This document shows, one piece after another, positions 48,089 through 60,800 of a stretch of DNA of 64,000 nt. Position 1 is the stretch's first letter. The number at the start of each line of letters is the position of its first letter. The translations under genes and the position numbers were made by a program. The notes under the pieces were generated by a model, which made no database searches, was not told where the DNA came from, and saw only the letters and a list, made by a program, of their open reading frames with translations. The DNA comes from Mesaphorura yosii (lineage: Eukaryota > Arthropoda > Collembola > Poduromorpha > Tullbergiidae): contig WIXG01000324.1 in assembly GCA_009869945.1 (NCBI GenBank), forward strand, positions 24,530 through 88,529. The letters are read 5' to 3'.

Positions 48089-50620
48089 AGACTAAAATGA
48101 ATACATTAAAATCAATTTTGGCTTTCTCGTCAAGTGGTTGAGGTAGAAAATTACAGCAAATTGCCGAAATTCATTAAAGTTACCACAACAGAGCATCGAA
48201 TATAATTCCATTTTCCATACATTTCCCACACTTAGTGATCAGTGAGACTTGGCTGGCTAAGTTCAATAACTTTATTAGATTGGAATTAGATTGATGTGAA
48301 TTTTATCCATAATTTACGAGGTTCATACTTCTGTTTGCTCATTACACAGACATTATGTTCTACGTGTTCAGTTTATAATGTTTCTGATCGATAAAATACA
48401 AGGCTGTGCTGTTTATGGCTGCTATTGGGTTGCAAGCATAAAAGCGAGCAAGCCACATTTGCAAAACGCCACAGTGTTGACAAGCAAGATTATTTTATTG
48501 ACAAGCCAATTTATTCCATCTGTGCAAGTAAATTTTGCATGTTTTGCACTCTAACATCCTTTGTAACAAGAATGTGCAGTGCACATTGATATTTCTTCTC
48601 ACATCAGGACGATCGTGTTAGTTTCATGGACTACAATGACAACCGCAAATGATTTACGCTTCGCAAAGCGTGAGTTCCAATTCAGAATCCAAACAGGGAA
48701 AAGAAGTTAAGCGTTAAGCCATGAGTTAATGAGCTAGTAAAATGCTTCTTCTCCAGCCACAAACCCATAAGCCAAACAGTGCCGTGAAACGAAGCCCCGA
48801 GTCATGCACAAATACAAAACACAAGACTCAAGACTTGGCTTGGATAATGACAATGTCCCGTGTGTGGTGGTACGGATTTTGTGGTCTGCAGAAACAGAAA
48901 CAAATCCAGCTCGTGCATAATGAGGAGAATTCACTCTCTGTTTTATTTCAAGGTTACGTAATACGCAAACCAATAAACTCGACAACTTTTCTGCTTCTCC
49001 TGCCCTGCCCTGCGATGCGAAGATGACGATGACTAAACAACTTGGCAGAACTGGCTTAGCTTTAGTATCTAGCTTGGCTTGGCTTGAGCTTAGAACTAAC
49101 GCGTACCTGTTGTCGTTATGTATGTGTACACACTTGCATGTGCATCGTACGTGAGACTCGTCTCCACCTCGGTTAAACTCCAGTCTGGCTTAATTGAACG
49201 GTAGCTGGGCTGTGCTTATAACAGCGCTATAAAGGTGTGTTTCACAATTTGTAATTGTATAAAAGAGGGGCTGGACAGGATAACGATCGACAGGAAGGGA
49301 TCACAAATAACTTATTCATTCCATATTGTGCAACGGGAACCGAAACACATGGGATGCCAACAACTGACTTCCTGTGCTCACTCGTGTTAGACTATAAACA
49401 TCTACATCTACTTAAACGTGATACACGAAAATATTTTCAAGTAGTTCCATTTCGTTCCCTGCTTCATTTTTCAGCCTTGTTGCTGGATTTACGTTTCTTC
49501 AGTTCAGTGCGGTAACTGACATGGATTACAATCGATTCGCGACATTCTGAAGTGGATTTGGTAATCGTATTCATCTGTCCCTCGAACATTACAACATTAC
49601 CAGGTTAGTTTTCTTCGGAATGCGGTGTCCTTTCCTTCTTTCGTAACCCGGTTCAAGTTGAGTTTGCCTGCTTGCATTATTTCGTGTCTGTCATTCATTC
49701 TGAGACACCGTCCTTGAGACGAGTGTCTTGGCTGGCCGACTGCCTGGACTGGCAGACTCCTCCTCACCACACACACGGCAAGTTAGATGACCAAATTAAG
49801 TGGACACGCATTGCATTTGTTCGTGATTTCACTATAAATTACGACAAAGTTTCACCTGCAGTGTTTCACCGTCGTCGCCACGAGCGAGAAAGAGTGCAAC
49901 TCGCGTGCCTTATTTTGCCAGTGGTAGACAGAAGTAAGGGTTGGTAGAGCAAACCGCAAATTATCTGAGACACACTTCATAAATCATACGCTAAATTGAG
50001 TTAAGTGTCGTAAATTGACAGGACTAGCTGAAATTCAACATCAAAACAATTACAGCATATTCCGGCAGCCGGTAAGTAAAGTCATACAAAATGTGAATCA
50101 CTGCAGACTGCAATGGAATGGGAGACAAGTTAGGATCATTTCTATACATGGCATTCGCATGATCTCATGATTGCGTTAACTTGATTACTTGAAGCAAAAA
50201 GAGCGAAGTCACAACGATCATCAGCAGAATACGGAACGAGCTGGCAGTTTAAGAAAATAGCATTCTTTTTGTGTAGGGTAGGTGGTAGGTGTGATACAAC
50301 ATAAAAAGTCTGGAGAATTGACTCCAAGCAGTTGCAGCACCTTACGTGTCATGCACTATTAGAAGTTTCGAAGCCATTTTCTTCGTAATTGTGGCTTGTA
50401 GATAGCGAATTTAACCGCATTCGTCACTCGCAACTCGTGAGTCTGATAAATTGCACATACTTACGCTCATACCCGTCAATTCTTCAGGCAGTAAAGTGTT
50501 TGTCTGAATAATTAAATGTAAATTCGAAGAATTCTCACAAACAACGTAATTTTGTGTTTGGATCTCCCTTGCAGAGTTGCTGCGTGGAGCTTCCACTCCG
50601 TGTCCAGCGTCGTCGGCAGG
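48089..50620. other. 2.5 kb interval before the CFA synthase gene
   Basis: No exon recognised. Downstream of the second Nudix gene and upstream of the CFA gene; a CTTGCAG acceptor at about 50575 close to the CFA start could end a 5' untranslated intron. Confidence 0.45.
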
Positions 50621-52040
50621 ATGGATCTGGTATCAATATTCTACCCGCTAATCCTGAAGCTAGTGACGATCTTCAGAATTCTGAAACGATCTCTCTACAC
50701 AGTAGGGTACCCAATTGTAAAGCGATTAGTAGTGCAGCGTTTTGCAGCCGCCGGTCTTGAGCTCAACGGCAAGAAACCAGAAGACATTCAGATTCGACCT
50801 GGAAGCGAGAAAGAAGTGATACTGCGAATTGCGTGTGATGGCGAACTCGGACTTGGAGAAACGTATATGGCAGGTATGTCTGAGAATATTCAATCGCCAG
50901 GCGATGGCATGCCCTATGCACTCTGTTAATTCAATTCTTGCATGTCCAAGTCAAATCAATTTGAGGACTGACATTTTCTTCTTTCTTTATGTTAATTTTG
51001 CAGGGTTGTGGGAGTGTGATGCTTTGGACAAGCTCACGTTTCGGTTTCTCAAGAGCGAGCTATACAAAGAAGCAACTACACCCGTGAACCGATTTATTGC
51101 ATACCTCCTCCATGGACTTTTCAACATGCAGAGCCCACACAAAGCTTTTGAAGTGGGAAAACAGCACTACGATACGGGTGAGTTCTAATCTAATTTAATT
51201 AAGTATCGCATGTCTTTGATGAACTGAACTCCGAAATGTCTTCCTCTTGCAGGCAACGATCTTTTCGAGGCTTTCCTCGACCCGTCCATGAGCTACTCGT
51301 GTGGCTACTGGAAGAATGCCAAGACGTTAACCGAAGCACAGGAGAACAAGTTGGAACTTATTGCCAAAAAACTGAAGCTAAGTCCAGGAATGAAGGTGCT
51401 CGACATTGGGTGCGGTTGGGGTGGGCTGTCCAAGTATCTGGCGTCCAGATACGATGTAAAAGTGGTCGGAATCACCGTCGGGAAGGAAGGTGCTGAGTAC
51501 GCGCGCAAAAGGTGCGAAGGATATCCTGTCGATATTCGCGTGATGGATTACAGAGATCTGAATGAGACATTTGACCGAATCGTGAGCGTCGGGATGTTTG
51601 AGCACGTGGGCTCCCGCAATTATCAGACATTCTTCAAAGTGGTGAGGAGGTGTTTGGCCGAGGACGGCCTATTCCTCCTTCACACAATTGGCGTCTGTCA
51701 CCCTCGCATGGACCGGATGGACGAGTGGAGTCTGAAGTACATTTTTACAAATGGCGAACTTCCTTACTACACAACGCTATTCAAATCAACTGAGGATCTC
51801 TTCGTAATTGAAGACTGGCACAATTTCGGCCACGATTATTCCAAAACGTTGATGGCCTGGGCAGACAATTTTACCAAAGCATGGCCTGACCTTGCTCTTA
51901 AATATGGTGAACGCTTCTACCGAATGTGGTACTTTTACTTGGTGACGTCAGCTGGTGCTTTTGAGTCTAGGAAATTAAACCTGTGGCAAATAGTTATGAC
52001 TAAAGACGGACTGCTAGGTGGCTATGAGTCTGTCCGTTAA
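50621..52040 (+). CDS. cyclopropane-fatty-acyl-phospholipid synthase
   Basis: Three exons (50621-50873, 51004-51177, 51253-52040), both introns phase 1, give 404 residues (E. coli Cfa has 382). The enzyme adds a methylene group from S-adenosylmethionine across the double bond of unsaturated acyl chains in phospholipids. The N-terminal lipid-binding part ends LGLGETYMAGLWECDALD; the core has LFNMQS, the GKQHYDTGNDLF hinge, YSCGYW, the SAM motif VLDIGCGWGG at 191-200, and FEHVG, HTIG and EDWHNFG. All five bicarbonate-site residues of the E. coli enzyme have counterparts: C159, E259, H286, I288 and Y338. The first 35 residues are hydrophobic and basic, likely membrane-associating. Similarity is to bacterial Cfa rather than plant fusions, so an origin by gene transfer is likely, with introns gained since. 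No frameshift or stop. Confidence 0.96.
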
Positions 52041-52726
52041 ATTAACTAAATGATAAAGGAACTTATGTGTTCATAAAATGCCTTTCAGGATTCGTGAAGT
52101 CGAAATATGGCAATTGTTCTGAAAGCTGGATTAGAATATGTGCCGTGCGGCTCACTTTTAACAACACTAATCACTAACTGCAGTGCAATATTTAATGCAA
52201 ACCTGCTGTTACCGTCGTAATAATAAATTAGTAATTAGATCTGTACCAAGTATAACTTCATTAACTATTCGTGTTAGCTTGTTGTAGCTGCTCTGGTTTT
52301 GACTAGACGATTTTTATGTTTTCGAACACTCCCATAAAGCTGTACTATTGATGTGATAATTTATCCTGTTGACTTTGTTGATGATGATTATCTCACGCGC
52401 ATCAAGTATTTGCATTCCATGATGCCTTTAAATGATACCTTCATTTAGCATAGAAGAAGCGGTGCAACTACGATTAGCTAAGCTAAGAGCTGTAATATTT
52501 TTAAATAAAGATTTTTGTAATTGTAAAAGCATCAGGGTTATAACTTGTTCTCTTTATTCAATGTTGTAACAACGTAATGGCAACGAACGCGAAATTACGG
52601 ACTTACGCAGATTACGATTTTTGAGTTCTATTCTTGTATTCTACTATCTTTTGAAGGACTACATGAGGCATGAAGTTTTCTCAACGAAAATGACTGAATG
52701 CTTGCATATTGATTTTAAGTTCAAGT
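52041..52726. other. convergent 3' region, no gene seen
   Basis: Between the CFA synthase stop and the IF1 stop. An AATAAAG signal near 52504 probably serves the CFA transcript. No exon seen. Confidence 0.45.
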
Positions 52727-53256
52727 TCACTTTTTGCCAGACTTCTCCACCTCACTTCCTTTCTCCTTGAATCGCTTAATGGCCTCCTGATGACGCTTGA
52801 TTTCTTCTTCATGGTGCTTGATTTCGTCGTTGAAATGCTCTTTCAGTTTCGCAAGCTGTTCTCGTTGCTAAAAAGATCAAAATCGCATTAAATCAGTAGA
52901 ATTCTAATCCTGCCGACTTCCTGAATGATCTTCAGATCCAGAATGAGCTGAAAGACGTGACGCAACCACGCTACTTACCAATTTGTGAAAGTATTCATTC
53001 TCAAGAGCTGATTCTCGTTCTGCGAATTTTCCTCCGGCACCTCTTATGGCTCCGGCTCCGCCTGAAGATTTGTCTTTGTCGTTGGACATCCACATTACGC
53101 CTTGCCTGCAATTAAATAGTGTTAAAATTGAAATTGTTGCCAACGATGAAATGCGCAGTACTTGATGCAAATAGGAAGTTTTGGAGGTACTTACAATTGC
53201 TGAGGAGTGGCTCGAATAGCTCTTACAACACTTCTACCATTTCGGGCAGCCAACAT
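52727..53256 (-). CDS. ATP5IF1: mitochondrial ATP synthase inhibitor IF1
   Basis: Three exons (53256-53195, 53105-52979, 52867-52727) give 109 residues, matching IF1 precursors. Residues 1-25 are a basic mitochondrial targeting segment (MLAARNGRSVVRAIR). The inhibitory region GGAGAIRGAGGKFAERESALENEYF matches the minimal inhibitory sequence of IF1, and the rest is a charged coiled coil (LAKLKEHFNDEIKHHEEEIKRH) with the His cluster used for pH-dependent dimerisation. IF1 binds F1-ATPase when the matrix turns acidic and stops ATP hydrolysis. It is divergent from the ZAD-forkhead gene. Confidence 0.96.
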
Positions 53257-53917
53257 CTTAATTAGTTCAGGCTTTCTTCTTGACGATTAACACTGAAATT
53301 GATTGCTCTCTTCTCCCGTGTTTAAGCGATTTTCCGAATATTTTGATAGCAATAATAAGTCTGTATATCGTGCGGTTCGTCACGTGCGCTCTTTTTCGGG
53401 AAAACCTGCGGTAGAGATGAATTTATATTGCAGCTGCAACTCTTTTCCAGCGAATTCGTTGTTACTTCGTTTGCTTTATGTTATAGCTTTCTTATGTTTG
53501 TATTTGTTTTTACTGTTTGGGGCCACCACTTATAAAGCTTTTACGTTCGTGTCGTTCGCTTATCTGACAGTCGACGGTGATAAGCGATGACACTTAATAA
53601 TGCGACTGAGACGATACAACGAACGACGAAATTCTGAGAACTGCTGATTTAACAGACGCCTAATGGAAGTGACCGGTAAGGATCAAGCGATAATTAATCC
53701 TGTCTTTCCTGCCAACAAAAGCTAATATTGTGATTGCGACACATTGACTACATTGCAGGATTTGGAATTCTGCAGTAACACCGTCCTAAAATGTAGATCC
53801 TCATGCCGCTTCCTCCGCCCACCAACAACTCGGGTCCCTGTTAGATGGTACTAGTTGACGTGGTTGGATAAAGTTACGAACCTTGACCTTGCCGGCAGTA
53901 TCCCGAAAACGCCGCCG
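53257..53917. promoter_or_regulatory. divergent intergenic region, IF1 / ZAD-forkhead gene
   Basis: 661 bases between two outward-facing start codons; promoter content inferred from position only. An open frame at 53303-53590 has no recognisable domain. Confidence 0.35.
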
Positions 53918-56900
53918 ATGGACCAATCACGCCAACAAACCCTTGCGTCCCTGGGAAGAACTTACTATCACCCCAGCAAGTGTCTCAACTGCGACGCTCC
54001 TGTGACCTTGCTCCAGCATCTACTGGATCCATCGGCGAAAATGAGCACAGAGTACTATGTGGAAGTGCTATCATACATCTTCGGACTGAAACATACCGAC
54101 ACTGGGACTCTCCTACTTCGGTTGCTCAACATAAATGAGTACACCTTCTGCAAGCCATGCACTCAGCTTTTAGCTGCGATACGGACAATTCGGAAAAAAT
54201 TTGTTCACCAGACCAAAAAGAATTCATATTTATATCATGCAGTCGTAAATAATCCCAAAAAGACAACTGAGCCCGCAACCAACGTCGCAGCAAAGTTAGC
54301 TAACATTATGTACCAGTGCGAAAAAACTGTGCAGAACAACACTCAATCGCTAACGCAAAATCAAAAGACTACTGGAAATCTAGTGCAGCCAGTCCACGTC
54401 GTAATTGATGACGAGCTAGAAATTATTGGTCAAAGCAAGTCGGTGGTATTGAAGACTACACCTTTGTCTTCCCGATCCACTCTTGATCTCACACAAAATA
54501 CTGCAACTTTAAGGTTGGCGCTTGTAAAAATTGAATAATATAACTGGGAGATAGGAAGTTATAATACTTTTCACTTTAGCAGTGTGCCAGCTTCGTTTTC
54601 CGAATTGCCAAAGACAGTAGATGACATAATGATTCAGGTTAACAGAGATGATCAAGTAAGGGCAATCTCGTCATCTCCTGGCCCAAATGTTTTATGTGTT
54701 AATTGTAACGTTGACGTGCTATTGACGATGTAGGGTCAGGGAGGACAAAAGTATTCGGTCATGCAAGTGATACTGCAGGCATTGGGAACTTCTTCCACGG
54801 GCATGCTTAGCATCAAAGGAATCCAGCACCATATTGCGAAGAATTATCCATGGTATGATGCTGGTCGGAAAGAATGGCATGTAAGAATTCATACTCAAGT
54901 TTCGACTAAATTTTTCCGACTAGTCATGGAATTCTGACAGACTATTTTCTTGTTCTCTTCACAGGACGCACTTTTAGCCATGTTACAGAGATCTGAATAC
55001 TTCGCCGAAGTGCGCCCGAACCCCGCTGATTGTGGTACAACTTTTTGGAAAATCAATCCTAAGTTTGATATGTACACGTTGGTTCAAGAGACGTTTCGGA
55101 AGCAAGCAAGCAATCCTGTGCCGCCTGCGCGAACAATTCTAAAATCAGTGCCAGTACCTAATGTGTTAGCCAAAGTGAACCTGAATGTGGTCACAACCGA
55201 TGACGCCAGTTCATATCCAAAGAGTGATCTTGTCATTACGTCAGTAACTTCCATGGCCGATACTCCTAAAGGTGCGTCGCCTCAACCAAATCCAGTTGTA
55301 GTTGAGTTTGGCACGACTGCCCCTTTGTCTAAGTCAATTTCTACAGAGAAGGAGGCAAAGCGGACCACTGACCGAACACATGACGAATCTAATGAGCATT
55401 CCTCTAAAATAAGACGATTGAATGAGGATCCGAGTGCAAGTTCGCCAACGCCAATCGAAGTAGTACTTCCTGATACTCCATCGCCATCAGGTGAATCTCG
55501 CTCAACTCACTCAACAGATGCGTTCCTTAACCAAAAGCCGGAAACTGAAAAACAGAAAAGTAGATCTATGAACCAGAAAGAGAAAGAGGAGACGAAAGTG
55601 AAGGGCGATGATAATGACGTGTGGGAACGACTCAGCTCACCCGACTTCGAAATAATATCGTCTGATGATGATATTTCTGGTTGTGGCAGCGACAAAAACG
55701 ACGCTGGTGAACTGAAACGTTCAGGGAAAAACCCGAAGGCAGTCGCAAAAATAAGTGCATGCAGTACATCCGTAACTACAAGTGCAAATGACATGCAAAC
55801 GAGTTGTAAATATCAAGACATGGGAGACAACCTCGAGGTGATATCTTCGGACGAAGAGATTTTGAGCTCAGACATAGAGACAAAATTCGAGCCGGTTTCA
55901 TACAATGCTCAACATCTTCAAGTGAATTCCGAAAACACTATACCATCGAAGGTACCTAATTCAATGAGCGGTGCGTTGGCCAGTGTAGTGAAATCACATC
56001 AGAAGGATTCTCTTTTGGATGAAAAATCAGAAACACCTGAAGTAGTTCCCGACCTCTTGGAGGAAGCCATGCCAAAAATTAAGCCCATTTCTGACGAGGC
56101 AAAGCCAGAAGGAAAAAGTCGATGCATGATTTTGTTGCATGATTCTGCCCCGGAAACCTCGAGTTCAACTTCGATTTCGATAAGAAATGATTTATTTGAA
56201 GCACAACCAAGTACGAGTGCATCAGTGTTCTTAGGTTCCATGGTCAATTTGACTAGGTCAGCATCGGACCAGGTCGAATTAACCGAATTACTCGAACCCC
56301 ACCTGCAGCTACCTCAGCGTCAGCGTGGCAAGCGCGTCAGGGTCAGGGCCTTGGCGTCAGAAGAGCAAATAGTTCCAGGAAGCAAGAACAAGATCATGGT
56401 AAATACTCCGAAAGGGCTCCAGTCACTCGAGACTGTTGTCAGTGCGTTGATCAGCGTGATTCGAGAACAGTTCCGACTGATTAATGAAGACTTGAATGCA
56501 CTGCAAGCCAAATGCTTCTTTATCAACACACATCAAATCGTTTCCGTTAATCTGAAACACAGGGTGAAAAAGGAAAGTTGGTCATCCTTTGTCGACATCT
56601 TGAAGATCACGAAAAATGTGGCCGACACTGTGCAGCGTACGTTTCTGATGCTCGACCAAACGATGATAAAAATTCGGATTTTAGCACCACAAAGGCTTAA
56701 ACTGGACGACGAGGCCCCTGATTACCGGCCCCATACAAATATCACAAATCTCCCCGTCGATACTCTTGCAAAATACTTCAAGATTGCACTTCAAGCCGAA
56801 GAGTTCGTTAAATCGGCAGATTACAAGGATTTCCGCATTGTGTTGAAGATAATAAAGTACAAAGTCATTAGAATAGTGAAGCACTTTACGCCAAAAGACA

Positions 56901-57214
56901 ACGAGAACGCTCAGGGAAATGTTAACGACTCATATTTTTATAACATTTGCAATTACCTGAGAACTCAAGAGAATGAGAAGTCAGTTCTGCCAGAAGTTGG
57001 TGGAAACGACCCTGACTTGGAAGATTGGTCTGTGGAGAAAGCTATCCGTCTTTGGGACCAAGTAAAGTTGTTCAAGCACCAAATCAACGTCAACATTGTG
57101 AATTTGGACCACAGCGTGCATGGAATTGCTGGATTCGAGAAACAGTTGTCAAAGATCTGCATTGGAGCGAAGAGAAGAAGGGAGCAACAGCAACTTCAGT
57201 CCACGTCCAATTAA
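53918..57214 (+). CDS. ZAD-like zinc module plus divergent forkhead domain protein
   Basis: Four exons (53918-54513, 54580-54655, 54734-54880, 54965-57214) give 1022 residues. Near the N-terminus C22-x2-C25 and C78-x2-C81 flank a helical stretch, the layout of arthropod zinc-finger-associated (ZAD) dimerisation domains. Residues 231-308 read as a winged helix of forkhead type: KYSVMQVILQAL, MLSIKGIQHHIAKNYPWY, EWHDALLAML, SEYFAEV and FWKINPKFD follow the forkhead consensus, though the recognition helix is altered (no N-S-I-R-H). A long acidic Ser-rich region contains hydrophobic-acidic motifs such as VVIDDELEII (161-170), FEIISSDDD and LEVISSDEE, which resemble SUMO-interacting motifs. The last 230 residues are a predicted helical domain ending in a KRRREQQQ basic tail. 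A nuclear DNA-binding regulator is inferred; I know no orthologue. Confidence 0.8.
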
Positions 57215-57895
57215 CCGTTCCTGTTATTTAGGAGTTTATGTCAGTCACCACGTCGTGGCTTTTCTACCTCATTTCTTCAGACATATTGACTACGTAAAGA
57301 CTTGACACGATACGTACAAAGCAAAGAATTTATTTATATTTTAGAACAATGAAATAAACTAACGTACAAAAAAGTGCAATTGGTTTACTCCATAAAACTT
57401 CAATAATTATTTCACACAACAAAAGAAGGAAACTGTCACAAGACTAAACTGCCGTCTCGTACTTAATTTTCGATCTACGATCTTGCCTACATCATTTTGC
57501 ATTTGAACTTTAATCCTCTTATATTACCTTTAAGACTCTCGAAACTATCAATTGATCCTACTGGTAGTTAATTTGCTCACGCGTGGATATGAATCGACCT
57601 GTTGAGGTATACTTGGGTTGCTTCATTACAATGCGAAATAAGAATATTCTACTTCCCTATTTACCCAAAAAGCAGCAAGAAACCTTCGTAAAACACAATT
57701 AATTTTCTGAGGTCACAAAACAAGGTGAACAGGTTAATGTAAAGTAATTTATACTTTGTACATTTAATTAAACTTAAGTTCTATAATAGATTCTGTAAAT
57801 ATTAGACCAAGATCCAGTTAGAACGTCGAAGTTACAAGACACTATTTTTAGGTTAGCAAGGTTAGACAATGAAAAGAAATGAAAGATGAGGTTTC
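57215..57895. other. convergent 3' region, no gene seen
   Basis: Between the ends of the forkhead-like gene and RBM39. AATAAA-type signal near 57354. No exon or repeat recognised. Confidence 0.45.
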
Positions 57896-60800
57896 TTAAG
57901 CGAGTTTCTTGGATGGTTGCAGGATGCTGTGCGCAGCCATTGAATCGGCAAACAGTGAGTGATAATTCAGAATTGGAACGTAGGCCGCTGTGATAACTCG
58001 GCCGCCAAACCACCGACCATGCAAAGCATTGACGGCAGCGACAGACGCGTTCACAGACGGACACTTGACATACACGTTTCCACCTGCGGAATTCATGTCT
58101 ACGTAAATGTGTACGGCTCCTCCATGCGGTGTACAGGCCTCAAGCACTTCATCACGAATATCCGCTTCGAACTTCGGGTTGCTTAGTTCCCTGCAATAAG
58201 GATATAATATGCAATTTAGAAAAGTGTGACAGAACGTATGAAAGTCGAAAGTTGGGGACAATCAGCTTACTTCAACGGGTCGAACATGTTGGACAACATG
58301 AAGCATTGTGTAGCAATCGCAGGTGTACCCGTGATTGCACCAGGAACCGATGAATTTGCCACAGCCACTTGAGCTGCTGCGAAAGCGTTCTGATTAATCT
58401 GTGATTGGAGGTTCAAAGCGGTCGTTGCTGCTTCAGGTAGCTTCAAATCGGTTCCTAAACGACAAATTGGGGCATTAATTAATTAATCGTTTAATTTATG
58501 GTCCCAAAGGGTTTCAATAATTCCTTGCCTTCAGCTAGTTTTGCCATTAGTTGAAGCCTTCCAGTTACGCCGAGATTAACTCCTGCCCGATCCATTTCGT
58601 CCGAATCAAGAATTGTTTGCGGATTGTACGCGTACTGGCCTTCAGTTTTCTCTGTGACGTATCCAACTTTCATAGGTCTTCCAGCTATTTCGAATCCGTT
58701 TAACTGTTCCATCGCTCTCTTTGCGTCTTCGCCTTCGCGGAACTAGAACAAAATATATCGTAGTGTTTATGAAAGCCTATTAATTGGTGTGTACGTTGGA
58801 GAAAAATAGCATAAAAGATTTTTCAACTTACGGTCAAAAATCCAAACCCTTTGGATCTTCCGGTTTCGTGATCTTTCATCAAAGTAATTTCGTCAATCCT
58901 GCCAAATGGCTCAAAGATTCCTCGCAGCATTTCCTCAGTAATGTTAAAATGGAGCGAACCCACATAAAGCTTCATTGGGCCAGGAGTTGTGGTGGCCATT
59001 GCAGCAGCCATTGCTCCGGCCTTCGCCAGCTGACCAGCACGATTCTTTTCGGCTTGTGACGGTTGCACAATAATTGGTACGCCGAGCAATTTCTGACCAC
59101 CTAAACCAAGAGCTAGTGCAACAGATTCAATATCACGAAATTCAATGTATGCAATCCCCTTGAAGCGACGGGTTTTGTTGCATGTTATCATACGAACATC
59201 GCGAACCTGCCAATTAGAAAAACAATCAAATCGTCAGCAAATAGACTACACGAATACACTTCAAACAGGTTGCCTCATTCCTTACCTTTCCAACTGAAGA
59301 AAAGAATTCTTCCAAATCTCGAGCCCGAACTCTTTGACTCAACTGCATGCAGAAGACTGTTCTTGCATCCCGATCCTCCGGGGATAATGGTGTGTCGCCG
59401 CCTAATTTCAGGGGTGATCGAGAACGTTTTTTATGTCCAGGACGAAGTCTAGGTGGTGTTGATGAACGATCTCTCGTACCCCTGTCCGGATTCCGGGGGA
59501 CCCTGTCCACTCTTTCGCCTGAACGGCTACGTCGTCTTCTGGAATCACGGTCATCACGATCGCGTCTTCCTCCTCGACTTCTACTCCTTCGTCGGTCGCG
59601 ACTACGTCTTCTATCGCGATCTCGATCTCTAGAGTGTCTGTCATCACGGTCCCTATCGTGCCGACTTCTTTTACTGTCACGGTCCCTGCTCTTTGATTTT
59701 GAACGACTTCGTCTCTTTGACTTTTTATCTTTTCTCTCACGATCGTATTCATCCTCTTCCTCGTAGTCCCTGTTTTAGAGCAAATTAGCAAAATTAGCAT
59801 TTTGTAGCAACAAAAACGATGAAGTTAGGTCATAGAACACACCTGTTTGACTCCTTCGAATCGCGATGTCCGTTAGAATCCTTTTCATGCTTAGATCCAT
59901 CCGTCTATTAATCCAAAAAATTGGTGGGTTGCGTCATTTTCAGGATTGAAGGGGCATTGGTTAACAAGGAATCAAGGTATTGTGTAAATGGGGTCGGGAG
60001 AGGAGTGAGAAAAAGAAAAAAACAAAACATTCATCATTAGTAAGAATTCATAAATAGCAATGCGACATTGAGATCGCAAAGAATTCCTCATGGAACGGCT
60101 AGGTTGGACCACATTAGTGAATTGGTGGATTGAAGATGGACGTAGTAAACCTATGCAATCATAAATAAATTTAGTATGATTTGTTGGCGAATTTAAAACG
60201 TCAGTTATGATACATGGCTTCCCAGTTGTTGGAGCCTGTCGCTTGCCAGATACGCAGATTCTAATATAAAAACAAGAACAGATTGTAGAAAAATGGAGTC
60301 AGAAAAGCAAGGGTCAGGAATATTTCAGTTTTTTTTCAAATTAGTCAATGGTCAGTCCCCGGAGTTTACAGATCGCGCATTTCCAGAAGCAAAATTGTCG
60401 CGGGCAAAACTTGAGTTTCTGTTTCTGAGAAGCATTTCTACTTGCAAGACGAAATTTGGGATAAAGGACAGATTTGCAGCCATTACTGCTGGGATTCCAA
60501 CTTCAATACGTACTTACCGATGAATTTTGTCTGTTTTGCAAGCAAACGTTTTCATAAATTATAAACGTGTATCTGGAATAGATATGGAAAAGTATAAATT
60601 AAAGTTTCTCCTTCAAATTCATCCCCTGAGCCCTAAATATCCCGTTTGAATTCAAGTTTCAATTACGTTATCAAAACCAGCAATTTCTGCTGAATCCAGG
60701 AAAGAAAACAATCCCTCTCAAAACCCCTTTGCGCAGTAACTTACCTCGTAGATATTCTAAAGTTTGTGGACAGAACTGCGAATTGTTGCCGTTTCTTGAG

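Noticed and set aside
59347-59766. 139-codon Arg/Leu/Ser-rich + frame
   Set aside because: It is the antisense shadow of the RBM39 RS domain.
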